This document shows positions 26,082 through 33,972 of a DNA stretch of 64,000 nt, one piece after another (position 1 is the stretch's first letter; each line of letters starts with the position of its first letter). The notes beneath the pieces are model-generated. The model did not search any database. It was given only the letters and a program-made list of their open reading frames with translations, and was not told the origin of the DNA. This DNA comes from Modestobacter sp. VKM Ac-2985 (GTDB lineage Bacteria > Actinomycetota > Actinomycetes > Mycobacteriales > Geodermatophilaceae). The stretch is taken from assembly GCF_026967925.1 (NCBI RefSeq), contig NZ_JAPVBI010000001.1:558001-622000 (forward strand), read 5' to 3'. The position numbers and the translations under genes are program-made.

Positions 26082-26659
26082 CCGAGTCGGCACCCCGGCC
26101 CCCCTCGGCCGGCCGGCTCTTCCTCGCCGTCGACCCGCCCGCAGCCGCCGCGGCCGATCTGGACCGAGCGCTCGAGCCACTGCGGTCGGCCCCCGGCGCG
26201 CCCCGCTGGACGCCGACCTCCCGGTGGCACCTGACCCTGGTGTTCCTCGGCGAGGTGCCGGCGCCGCTGCTCACGCCCCTGCGCGCGGCGGTCACCCCGG
26301 CGGCCGACGGCACACCACCGTTGTCCCTGCAGCTGGCCGGCGCCGGTCGGTTCGGGTCGCGCCGTCGTCCCTCGGTCTGCTGGGCCGGGCTGACCGGCGA
26401 CGTGCCCGAGCTGACCGCGCTCGCCGGCCGGCTGGCCGCCGCCGCGCGCAGCGTCGGCCTGACCGTCGAGGACCGGCCGTTCCGGGCACACCTGACCGTG
26501 GGGCGGTGGCGACCCGGGCAGCCGGCCGACGGGGACCTGCCCGAACGGCTCGCCGGGTACCGGGGGCCGGTCTGGCCGGTGACCGGGGTGGTGCTGTGGC
26601 GCAGCCACCTCGGGCCCGAGCCGCGCTACGAGCGGGTGGCCGCCTGGCCCGTCGGCTGA
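26078..26659 (+). CDS. thpR: RNA 2',3'-cyclic phosphodiesterase (2H family) with a probable CTG start
   Basis: The 193-aa protein is a 2H phosphoesterase: RLFLAVDPPA near residue 13, first HxT motif (RWHLTLVFLGEV) near residue 49, second HxT motif (AHLTVGRW) near residue 137. The family opens 2',3'-cyclic phosphates and has been called 2'-5' RNA ligase. The conserved domain begins well before the first ATG/GTG (26240), and no ATG, GTG or TTG occurs in frame upstream. CTG 26078, overlapping the previous stop as CTGA, is the only sensible start. The ribosome site is weak, so coupling to the upstream gene is likely. Confidence 0.82.
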   Translation: MTESAPRPPSAGRLFLAVDPPAAAAADLDRALEPLRSAPGAPRWTPTSRWHLTLVFLGEVPAPLLTPLRAAVTPAADGTPPLSLQLAGAGRFGSRRRPSVCWAGLTGDVPELTALAGRLAAAARSVGLTVEDRPFRAHLTVGRWRPGQPADGDLPERLAGYRGPVWPVTGVVLWRSHLGPEPRYERVAAWPVG

Positions 26660-26669
26660 GCCGCGCCGG

Positions 26670-26749
26670 GATCAGGTCACCTGGTCGTGCGGGGACCCAC
26701 CCGGTGGTCTGCCGCCAGGTAGGTGCCCACGGGACCAGGTGACCTGATC
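26670..26749 (+). terminator. Long inverted repeat after thpR
   Basis: A 17-bp perfect stem, 26670-26686 with 26733-26749, 46-nt structured loop, ending in TGATCAT. It should terminate thpR transcription before the thioesterase gene. The TGATCA element recurs in the terminator at 7362-7424. Confidence 0.7.
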
Positions 26750-26818
26750 ATCGGCAGCCGGCGCAGTGGCGCACCGCGGCCGACGGGAAGGGGCCGCGGG
26801 CCTGGCACCCTGTCAGCC

Positions 26819-27643
26819 GTGCCGCTGACCGATCCCCGCTCTGCCTTCGACACCGCGACCGCCGTCGCCCGGACCGAGGGGGGCGGGCTGACCACCGAGC
26901 TGGACCCGGGGTGGGACGTCGGTGGCGGGATCCTGAACGGCGGGTACCTGCTGGCCGTCGCTGCGCGGGCCGCCGTGCTCGAGTCGCCGCACCCCCACCC
27001 GGTCGCCCTGTCGGCCAGCTACCTGCACGCCGCCGCGGCCGGTCCGGCGACGCTGACCGTCACCCCGGGACCGGCCGGGCGGACGCTGGCCCACTCGGCG
27101 GTGGTGCTGGCCGACGCCGCTGGGCCCGCGGTGACCGTCCAGGCGACGACGGCGACGCTCACGGCCGACGCCGCGGCCTTCTCCTCACCGATGCCGGCCG
27201 CGACTCCCGTGCAGGACTGTGTCTCCATCGCCGAGAACGCGCACCTGGCGCCGTCGTCGGTGTCGGTGCCGGGGCTCACCCAGCGGGTCGACGTCCGGCT
27301 GGACCCGCTGACGGCCGGCTGGGCGCTGGGGCAGCCGGCCGAGGAGCCGGTGCTGCGGGCCTGGCTGCGCTTCGCCGACGGCCGCGAGCCGGACCCGCTG
27401 GCGCTGGTCACCTTCGCCGACGCGCTGCCGCCGACGCCCTGGGCGATGGGGGTGTTCGGCTGGGCACCCACGGTGCAGCTGCAGGTCCTGGTCCGCGCGC
27501 TCCCGGCACCGGGCTGGTGCCTGGTCGAGGCCCGGTCGAGCGAGATCGCCGGCGGCTGGCTGGACGAGGACTACCGGATCTGGGACTCCACCGGCCGGCT
27601 GGTCGCGCAGAGCCGCCAGCTCGCCCGGGCTCCGCGCAGCTGA
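26819..27643 (+). CDS. Thioesterase family protein (double hotdog, acyl-CoA thioesterase-like)
   Basis: The 274-aa protein has two hotdog repeats. The N-terminal one contains DPGWDVGGGILNGGYLLAVAARAAV (NGGY active-site turn, residue 38 region) and HPVALSASYLHAAAAG. The C-terminal one has WLRFADGREPDPLALVTFADALPP and the closing DEDYRIWDSTGRLVAQSRQLA. It fits PF13622-like acyl-CoA thioesterases. Substrate chain length is unknown. GTG 26819 is preceded by CACCCT (26806-26811) at 7 nt, a leaderless layout. It converges with the permease gene with only one base between the stop codons. Confidence 0.85.
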   Translation: MPLTDPRSAFDTATAVARTEGGGLTTELDPGWDVGGGILNGGYLLAVAARAAVLESPHPHPVALSASYLHAAAAGPATLTVTPGPAGRTLAHSAVVLADAAGPAVTVQATTATLTADAAAFSSPMPAATPVQDCVSIAENAHLAPSSVSVPGLTQRVDVRLDPLTAGWALGQPAEEPVLRAWLRFADGREPDPLALVTFADALPPTPWAMGVFGWAPTVQLQVLVRALPAPGWCLVEARSSEIAGGWLDEDYRIWDSTGRLVAQSRQLARAPRS

Positions 27644-27644
27644 C

Positions 27645-30332
27645 TCACGCGTCCTCGCGGAGGACGGTGGCGGGGTCGGCCCGGTCGGCGGCCCGCTGGG
27701 CGTACAGCGCCGCGAGGCAGGCGACGACGACGGTGGCCGCCGCCGTCCCGGCGATCGCCGGCCACGGGACGTCCAGCAGCGGCGTGGGCGGGCGCACCCG
27801 GTCGACGTCCAGCCGCCGGTACACCAGCGCCACCGCCCCGGCGGCCAGCAGCACGCCCAGCAGCAGCCCGGCCATGGCCACCCCGACCAGCTCGACGAGC
27901 AGCGAGCGCAGGTGCGCGCCCCGGGACAGCCCCAGCCGGCGGGCCATCACGTAGCCGGAGACGCGGCTGCGTGAGCGGGCCTCCAGGTACAGCAGCAGCC
28001 CGCCGACGGCGATCACCCCGACGAAGACGGCGAGCGCGGAGAGGTACCCGAAGGTCCAGGTGATGCCCAGGAAGTTGGCGCTCTCCTGCACCCCGCCTGG
28101 GGTCAGCACCCGGATGTTCTGTGCGCCGGCGTCGGTCAGGGCGTCGATCCCCGCGCCGAGGTCACCGTTCGTCCAGAGCTCGGCGGCGGGTGCGGCCCCG
28201 GCGTTCCGGCTGATCTCCGGGAGCCGATCGGCGTCGACGAGGACGACCGGGTCACCGCTGCGGCGGCCGGGCAGCACCCGTGCGGTGGCGGTCACCTCGG
28301 CCGGCACCGCCGTGCTGCCCAGCCGGAGGTCGGGGTCGCCGACCGGGAGCCCGGCGGCGACCACCGGCAGCCGCCCGTCGACCTCCGGGCCGGTCAGGGC
28401 GGCCAGCAGCTCGGTGAGCGGGCGGTCGGCGAAGGAGTCGTCCCAGAAGGCGGTGTCGGCGAAGTCGTCGGGGTCGACGGCCAGCACCTGGACGTCCGAC
28501 CGCCCGCCGTCGCGGGCCACGGCGCTGCCGTCGTAGCGGACGACGTAGGTGCCGGCCGCCTCGATCGCCGGCGTCGCCTCGAAGCGGGTGACCGTGACGG
28601 CCGCTGCCGCAGCGCCGATCTGCACGCCGACCTTGGCGTCCAGGGTGGTCTGCGAGCTGGCGGTCAGCGTCGCGGTGTAGCCGAGCACGGCGACCGGGAG
28701 GGTGACCGCGACCAGGAGGGTGGCGGTGGCGAGCCGGGCCGCGGAGAGCCGGTTGACGGCGAGGAAGACGGCGGGGGAGCGGCGGCCGGCCCAGCGGCGC
28801 AGCCGGGGCAGCAGCGCGGTGACCCCCCGGCCGAGCAGGACGGCGGTGCCGGCGATCGCCAGCAGCGGGAAGGCGACCAGCAGCCCGTTGACCTGGGCCA
28901 CGTAGGCGACGCTGACCACCGCGTCGCGCGACTGCAGCAGCAGCCAGCACCAGGCCGCGCCGAGCAGCAGGGCCAGCTCCCACGGCACCCGGGCCGGCCA
29001 GCGCGGGGCGGCGCCGAGCGGCCGCTCCGCGGTGCCGCGCGCCCGCAGCCCGGCCACGGCCGAGGCAGCGGCCAGACCGACCACGAAGGCGGCGACCCCG
29101 GCCCAGGCCGCAGCGGTGGTGGCGGAGGGGTCGAGGTCGTCGGCGGGTCCGAGGCCGGCGATCAGCAGCCGGGACGCCGCCCAGCCCAGTGCCGCCCCGG
29201 CCAGCGCGGGCAGCCCCAGCTCCAGCGCCGCCTTGCCGGCCAGCGGCACCGGCCCGACCCCGCGGGCGGCGAGCAACCGCACCTCGGTGGCCCGCCGGTC
29301 GGCCCAGAAGCTGCCGGCGGAGGCGACGAGGACGAGGGCGAGCAGCGCGCCGGCCACCGCGACCGGGACGACGGGTCCGCGCAGCCCGGACTCGATCAGC
29401 CCGGCACGCTCCAGCACGTCGGGCAGCCGGTCGTTGGGCACGGCGATCGCGCGGACGCCCGGCGCGAACTCCGACGCCAGGCCACTGGCTGCGACGATCC
29501 GTTCCTGGGTCTCCCGCTGATCGCGCACGTCGCTGACCGAGAGCGAGGAGGCGTCCACCGGCACCTGCTGGAGCCGGGTCGCCCCGCCGGCCGCGGCCGT
29601 GGCGAGCCGGTAGAAGGTGCTCTCGTCGGTGACCAGGAGCATCGCCGGCGGGGCGCGGTTCGCGGAGGCCTCGTTGGAGAACAGCAGCCGGTAGTCGCAC
29701 CAGTAGGGGTCGTCGGCGTTCGCGACGGCGAGGTCGCGGTAGATGCCGGCGACCGGTGCCTGCTGGGTGCCGAAGGTGAGTTGGTCCCCGACGGAGAGGC
29801 CGTCCTGCTCGGCAACGCTCACCGGCACCCAGACCCCTGGTCCGTCGCCGGCCTCGACCACCTCGACGTTGTCCAGTGCGGTCGGGCGGTGGAACAGGGT
29901 GACCGGCTGCGCCAGCGCAGCGCCGTCCGGGCCGCGGGCGAGGGCGCCGTCGGAGCCCGGGGAGGACGAGCCGATCCAGGCCGTGGCCAGCACCGGTTCG
30001 GCCGGCAGTCCGGCGTCCGCCCAGGCCTGCAGCAGCGACTCGTCGAGCTCCGGCCGGGTGCTGCCGTCGCCGCCGTCCTGCGGCTGCCCCTGCTGATCGA
30101 CGAGAGCCGAGCTGACACCGGTCTGCGGGCGGGCCACCTCGTCGCAGCGCTGGGAGAGCTGCTGCTGCAGCGCCGCGGAGCGGGCCGAGGAGAGGAACAG
30201 CGGGGCGGAGGCGACCGCGCAGGCCAGGATCGCCGAGGTCACCAGCACGGCGAGGACGGCGGCCGGCTGCCGCAGCCCGAGCCACGGCGCCCGGGTCCAC
30301 GGCGCCAGGCGCCACAGCGGTGGCCGGCTCAC
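27645..30332 (-). CDS. FtsX-like ABC transporter permease
   Basis: The 895-aa protein begins with a membrane helix (VLAVLVTSAILACAVASAPLFL, near residues 28-50), has a large extracytoplasmic part with a CDEV-to-CDY cysteine pair, then several groups of helices including two FtsX/MacB domains (ADRRATEVRLLAARGVG near 345, and YVMARRLGLSRGAHLRSLLVELVGVAMAGLL near 785). It is a mechanotransmission-type permease that may move lipoproteins, antibiotics or lipids. It is cotranslated with its ATPase (GTGA overlap). It is the last gene of a six-gene operon. Confidence 0.85.
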   Translation of the reverse strand: MSRPPLWRLAPWTRAPWLGLRQPAAVLAVLVTSAILACAVASAPLFLSSARSAALQQQLSQRCDEVARPQTGVSSALVDQQGQPQDGGDGSTRPELDESLLQAWADAGLPAEPVLATAWIGSSSPGSDGALARGPDGAALAQPVTLFHRPTALDNVEVVEAGDGPGVWVPVSVAEQDGLSVGDQLTFGTQQAPVAGIYRDLAVANADDPYWCDYRLLFSNEASANRAPPAMLLVTDESTFYRLATAAAGGATRLQQVPVDASSLSVSDVRDQRETQERIVAASGLASEFAPGVRAIAVPNDRLPDVLERAGLIESGLRGPVVPVAVAGALLALVLVASAGSFWADRRATEVRLLAARGVGPVPLAGKAALELGLPALAGAALGWAASRLLIAGLGPADDLDPSATTAAAWAGVAAFVVGLAAASAVAGLRARGTAERPLGAAPRWPARVPWELALLLGAAWCWLLLQSRDAVVSVAYVAQVNGLLVAFPLLAIAGTAVLLGRGVTALLPRLRRWAGRRSPAVFLAVNRLSAARLATATLLVAVTLPVAVLGYTATLTASSQTTLDAKVGVQIGAAAAAVTVTRFEATPAIEAAGTYVVRYDGSAVARDGGRSDVQVLAVDPDDFADTAFWDDSFADRPLTELLAALTGPEVDGRLPVVAAGLPVGDPDLRLGSTAVPAEVTATARVLPGRRSGDPVVLVDADRLPEISRNAGAAPAAELWTNGDLGAGIDALTDAGAQNIRVLTPGGVQESANFLGITWTFGYLSALAVFVGVIAVGGLLLYLEARSRSRVSGYVMARRLGLSRGAHLRSLLVELVGVAMAGLLLGVLLAAGAVALVYRRLDVDRVRPPTPLLDVPWPAIAGTAAATVVVACLAALYAQRAADRADPATVLREDA

Positions 30333-31015
30333 GAGGGCACGCCCTCGGTGACCACGCCGTCCCGCATGGACAGCACCCGGTCGGCGCGGCCCCAGGCGAT
30401 CTCGTCGTGGGTGGCGATGAGCACCGCCGACCCCTCGCGGGCCGCGTCGGTGACGGCGTCGAGCAGCCGGTCGGCGTGGCCGCGGTCCTGGTGCGCGGTG
30501 GGCTCGTCGGCCAGCAGCACCGCCGGGCGCAGCAGCAGGGCCCGGGCGACGGCGACCCGCTGCTGCTCGCCGAGGGAGGCCTGGTGCGGGTAGCGGTCGG
30601 CGAGGTGCTCGACGCCGAACGCGGTCAGCAGCGACCGGGCGCGGTCCTCCTCGGCCGCCAGCGTGCCGCTCAGCCGGGCGGGCAGCAACACGTTGTCGGC
30701 GAGGCTGAGGTCGGCGACCAGCCCGAGGGCCTGGGGCACCAGGGCCAGGTCCCGCCAGCCGAAGCCCGCGGGACGCCGTCCGGCGAGCGGGCCGAGGTAC
30801 GCGAGCTCGCCCTCGTCGGCGGCCTCCCATCCGCACAGCAGCGCGAGCAGGGTGCTCTTCCCGGACCCGGACGGGCCGACCAGGGCGACGAACTCCCCGG
30901 AGTCGACCTCCAGATCGACCCCGGCCAGCGCCGAGACCGTCTCCGCGCCACGCCGGAACCGCTTGACCAGCCCCGCGCCGGTGAACCCGCCGGCCGGCTC
31001 CAGCCGTGGGCTCAC
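30329..31015 (-). CDS. ABC transporter ATP-binding protein with degenerate signature motif
   Basis: The 228-aa ATPase has Walker A GPSGSGKSTLL near residue 43, Q-loop VPQALG, Walker B VLLADEPTAHQD near 160, and H-loop ATHD near 197. The usual LSGGQ signature reads ASLGEQQR, so the half-site it contributes may bind or hydrolyse ATP poorly. It belongs to the MacB/LolD-like group that serves FtsX-type permeases. GTGA overlaps link it to both neighbours. Confidence 0.88.
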   Translation of the reverse strand: MSPRLEPAGGFTGAGLVKRFRRGAETVSALAGVDLEVDSGEFVALVGPSGSGKSTLLALLCGWEAADEGELAYLGPLAGRRPAGFGWRDLALVPQALGLVADLSLADNVLLPARLSGTLAAEEDRARSLLTAFGVEHLADRYPHQASLGEQQRVAVARALLLRPAVLLADEPTAHQDRGHADRLLDAVTDAAREGSAVLIATHDEIAWGRADRVLSMRDGVVTEGVPS

Positions 31016-31743
31016 GAGGCGACCAGCCGGCCGTGGTCGAGCCGGACGAAGCCGTCGGCGATCGCCATCACCCGGGGGTCGTGCGAGGAGATGACGAACC
31101 CGACCCCGGCCGCGGCGAGGTCCTCCATCGCGACCAGCACCCGCTCGGCGGCCGCGGTGTCCAGCTCGGCCGTGGGCTCGTCGGCGACGACCAGCGCCGG
31201 GTCGCCGACGACGCCGCACGCCACCGCCAGCCGCTGCTGCTCGCCGCCGGACAGCTGCGCGGGTTGGTGGTCGGCGCGTCCGGCCAGCCCGAGCCGCTCC
31301 AGCAGCTCGGTCGCCGCGGCCGCGGTGACCGGGGCGCCGCGCAGCGACGCGGCCAGCCGGATCTGGGCGACCGCGTCCAGGTAGGGGAGCAGGTTCTCGC
31401 CGGGGCGCTGGAAGAGGTAGGCGACCTGCCGCTGCCGCAGTGCCCGACGGGCCCGGGCGCCCAGCTGGTCGACCCGCTGGCCGGCGATGAGCACCTCCCC
31501 GGAGTCGGGGGAGTCGGTGCAGGCCAGCAGGCGCAGCAGCGAGGATTTGCCCGAACCCGAGGGGCCGACGACCACGGTCACCCGCGCGCGGGGGATGTCC
31601 ACGGTGACGTCGTCCAGCGCGGTCACCGACTCCGTCGCCGTCCGGTAGGTCTTCCGGACCCGCCGGCAGACGGCGGCCGGCGGCGCGTCCGGCGCGGTGG
31701 GCAGCCGGTCCGGACCGGCGGAGGAGCCGTCGTCGCTGGTCAT
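31012..31743 (-). CDS. ABC transporter ATP-binding protein (MacB/LolD type)
   Basis: This 243-aa ATPase is complete: Walker A GPSGSGKSSLL near residue 60, Q-loop LFQRPGENL, signature LSGGEQQRLAV near 167, Walker B ALVVADEPTAELD near 190, H-loop SSHD near 220. With the following ATPase (degenerate signature) it could form an asymmetric pair energising the single FtsX-like permease. Its start lies 12 nt after the TetR stop, inside the same transcription unit. Confidence 0.88.
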   Translation of the reverse strand: MTSDDGSSAGPDRLPTAPDAPPAAVCRRVRKTYRTATESVTALDDVTVDIPRARVTVVVGPSGSGKSSLLRLLACTDSPDSGEVLIAGQRVDQLGARARRALRQRQVAYLFQRPGENLLPYLDAVAQIRLAASLRGAPVTAAAATELLERLGLAGRADHQPAQLSGGEQQRLAVACGVVGDPALVVADEPTAELDTAAAERVLVAMEDLAAAGVGFVISSHDPRVMAIADGFVRLDHGRLVAS

Positions 31744-31755
31744 CGAGGCGAGAGC

Positions 31756-32403
31756 CTAGGTGGTGGGTGCAACGATCCCAGGGAGGTCGACGTCGCCGGT
31801 CAGGTACCGCTGGACGGTGGGGCCGACGGCGGCGACCAGCTCGTCGGCCGACGCCGACGCCAGGGGCTCCACCCGGAGCACGTACCGGGCCATCACCACC
31901 CCGATCAGCTGGGAGGCGACCAGCGAGCCGCGGGCGTCGGCCTCGGCGGCCGGGAGGTCCAGCGTGCCGACCACGCGGCGCAGCACCTGGGCGACCAGGA
32001 ACTCGCGCAGCAGCCGGGCGGTCCACTCGTTGCTGACCGCGGAGCGCACCAGGGCCAACCCGGCGGCGCGGCCGGGGCCGTCCCAGACCCGCAGCAGCAG
32101 CCGGACGACGTTGGCGCCGAGCTCCGTGGGCCCACCGGCCAGCGCCTCGGGCAGCAGGTCCGCGGGGTCGTACGGGGCCTCGATGGCAGCGACGAAGAGC
32201 TTGTCCTTGCTGCCGAAGTAGTGGTGCACCAGCGCCGGGTCGACGCCCGCCGCCGTCGCGATGACCCGGATGGAGGCGGCGTCGAACCCCCGCTCGGCGA
32301 AGGTGGCCCGGGCCGCGGCGAGCACCGCCTCCCGGGTGTCGGGGTTGCCCGGACGACGTCCGGTCGGTCGGCTGCGCCGTGGTCGTGCTGCCGGGTCGCT
32401 CAG
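31756..32403 (-). CDS. TetR family transcriptional regulator with a CTG start
   Basis: The 215-aa regulator has a TetR N-terminal domain: TREAVLAAARATFAERGFDAASIRVIATAAGVDPALVHHYFGSKD split by the HTH at about residues 40-60. A helical ligand domain follows. The CTG at 32403 overlaps the permease stop (CTGA) and has a strong GGAGGAGG ribosome site 5 nt upstream. The next GTG would delete part of helix 1, and an upstream start would overlap the permease by about 80 nt. It likely represses its own operon through the dyad at 33914-33933. Confidence 0.85.
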   Translation of the reverse strand: MSDPAARPRRSRPTGRRPGNPDTREAVLAAARATFAERGFDAASIRVIATAAGVDPALVHHYFGSKDKLFVAAIEAPYDPADLLPEALAGGPTELGANVVRLLLRVWDGPGRAAGLALVRSAVSNEWTARLLREFLVAQVLRRVVGTLDLPAAEADARGSLVASQLIGVVMARYVLRVEPLASASADELVAAVGPTVQRYLTGDVDLPGIVAPTT

Positions 32404-33167
32404 CTGGTCCTCCTCCGCAGGGTGGCCGCGGCCAGCCCCAGGGCCAGCAGCGTCGCGCCGGCGACCACACCGACGTCGACCCACATGGTGCCCGTCGCCT
32501 CCGCCGAGGCGCCGACCTCCTGGAGGGCCGCGACGGCGTAGCTCAGCGGCAGGACGTCGCTGACCGCCTGCAGCCAGCCGGTCAGCTGGTCCCGCGGGAC
32601 CAGCAGCCCGCAGAGGAAGAACTGGGGGAGGACGACCACCGGCATGAGCTGCACCGCCTGGAACTCGCTGCGGGCGAATGCGCTGGCCAGCAGCCCGAGC
32701 GCCACCCCGAGCGCAGCGTCGACGACGGCGATCAGCACGACCAGGGACAGCGACCCGGTGACGTCCAGGTCGTAGACCGTGGTCGCGATCGTCACGGTGA
32801 CCACCGCCTGGAGCGCAGCGGCCAGCCCGAAGGCGAGGCCGTAGCCGAGCAGCAGGTCCAGCCGGGACAGCGGGGTGGTGAGGAGCCGCTCCAACGTGCC
32901 CGAGGTGCGCTCGCGCAGCATCGCGATGCTCGTCACCAGGAACATGACCACGAACGGGAAGACCCCGAGCATGGTCAGCCCGACCCGGTCGAAGGTGTCC
33001 GGCTGCCCGGGCGGGGTGGGCACCTCGGCCCAGAGCAGGTACAGCAGCCCCAGCAGTGCGCTGGGCAGCACCAGCATCATCGCGACCGTGCGGTGGTCGT
33101 GTCGCAGCTGGCGGAGCACCCGGCCGGCGGTGGCGGAGGCCAGCCGTGGGGAGAGCGCGGTGGTCAC
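32400..33167 (-). CDS. ABC-2 type transporter permease
   Basis: The 255-aa protein has six predicted membrane helices and the ABC-2 pattern: VMFLVTSIAMLRERTSGTLERLLTTPLSRLDLLLGYG near residues 75-115 and LPQFFLCGLLVPRDQLTGWLQAVSDVLPLSYAVAAL near 185-220. It forms the channel of a drug, lipid or polyketide exporter with the ATPase gene just upstream, which it overlaps by GTGA. GTG 33167 gives the best start. Confidence 0.9.
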   Translation of the reverse strand: MTTALSPRLASATAGRVLRQLRHDHRTVAMMLVLPSALLGLLYLLWAEVPTPPGQPDTFDRVGLTMLGVFPFVVMFLVTSIAMLRERTSGTLERLLTTPLSRLDLLLGYGLAFGLAAALQAVVTVTIATTVYDLDVTGSLSLVVLIAVVDAALGVALGLLASAFARSEFQAVQLMPVVVLPQFFLCGLLVPRDQLTGWLQAVSDVLPLSYAVAALQEVGASAEATGTMWVDVGVVAGATLLALGLAAATLRRRTS

Positions 33168-33883
33168 GACGACGCTCCCTCGGTGGTGCGGACCAGGGAG
33201 AGGAAGGCCTGCTCCAGGTCGTCGGTGCCGGTCCGGGCGCGCAGCTCGGCCGGGGAGGAGTCGCTGAGCAGTCGCCCGTCGCGGAGCAGGAGCAGCCGGT
33301 CGCAGCGACCGGCCTCGTCCATCACGTGGCTGGAGACCAGCAACGTCGTACCGGCCGCGGCCAGGGCGTGGAACCGGCTCCACAGCTCGACCCGCAGCAC
33401 CGGGTCCAGCCCGACCGTGGGCTCGTCGAGCACCAGCAGCTCCGGCTCGCCGACGAGGGCGCAGGCCAGCGACGCCCGGCCCCGCTGGCCGCCGGAGAGG
33501 TCACCGACCAGCTGGCCGGCCGCCTCGGCGAGGCCGACGTCGGCGATCGCCGCATCGGCGGCCGCCGTCCCCCGGCCGTACAGCGCCGCGAAGTGGCGGG
33601 CGTTCTCCCGCACGGTGAGGTCGGCGTAGACGCTGGGCGCCTGGGTGACGTACCCGACCCGGGAACGCAGCTCGGCCGAGCCGGCGGGGTGGCCGAGCAC
33701 GGTCACGGTGCCCGACCGGACCCGCTGGGCCCCGACCAGGGCGCGCAGCAGCGTGCTCTTGCCGCTGCCGCTGGGCCCGAGCAGGCCGGTGACCTGCCCG
33801 GACGGGACCGAGCAGCCCACCTCGTGCAGGACCGGCCGGGCACCGCGGTGCACGACGAGATCGGTGACGGTGACGGCGTCCAC
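33164..33883 (-). CDS. ABC-2 transporter ATP-binding protein
   Basis: The 239-aa ATPase has Walker A GPSGSGKSTLL near residue 37, Q-loop VTQAPSVYADLTVREN, signature LSGGQRGRASLA near 130, Walker B LLVLDEPTVGLDP near 150, H-loop SSHVMDE near 183. It matches the DrrA/CcmA-like group. I prefer GTG 33883 (CGGAGG just upstream) over TTG 33904. It is the first gene of the six-gene operon and lies 30 nt after the inferred transcription start. Confidence 0.9.
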   Translation of the reverse strand: MDAVTVTDLVVHRGARPVLHEVGCSVPSGQVTGLLGPSGSGKSTLLRALVGAQRVRSGTVTVLGHPAGSAELRSRVGYVTQAPSVYADLTVRENARHFAALYGRGTAAADAAIADVGLAEAAGQLVGDLSGGQRGRASLACALVGEPELLVLDEPTVGLDPVLRVELWSRFHALAAAGTTLLVSSHVMDEAGRCDRLLLLRDGRLLSDSSPAELRARTGTDDLEQAFLSLVRTTEGASS

Positions 33884-33913
33884 GGCGGCCTCCGAAGAAC
33901 TCAACAGCTGATG

Positions 33914-33948
33914 AACTCAACGCTAGATGAGTTGTCCGCCCGCGACAA
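33914..33948 (-). promoter_or_regulatory. Operon promoter with overlapping TetR-type operator
   Basis: On the minus strand, TTGTCG (33943-33948), 17-nt spacer, TAGCGT (33920-33925). A dyad AACTCA-N8-TGAGTT (33914-33933) covers the -10 box, and a further AACTCAAC copy lies at 33898-33905, 16 bp from the first. The dyad size is typical of TetR sites, so the operon-encoded TetR protein is the obvious candidate repressor. Confidence 0.65.
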
Positions 33949-33972
33949 GGGCGGATCGGGCGCCCGAGGGGG

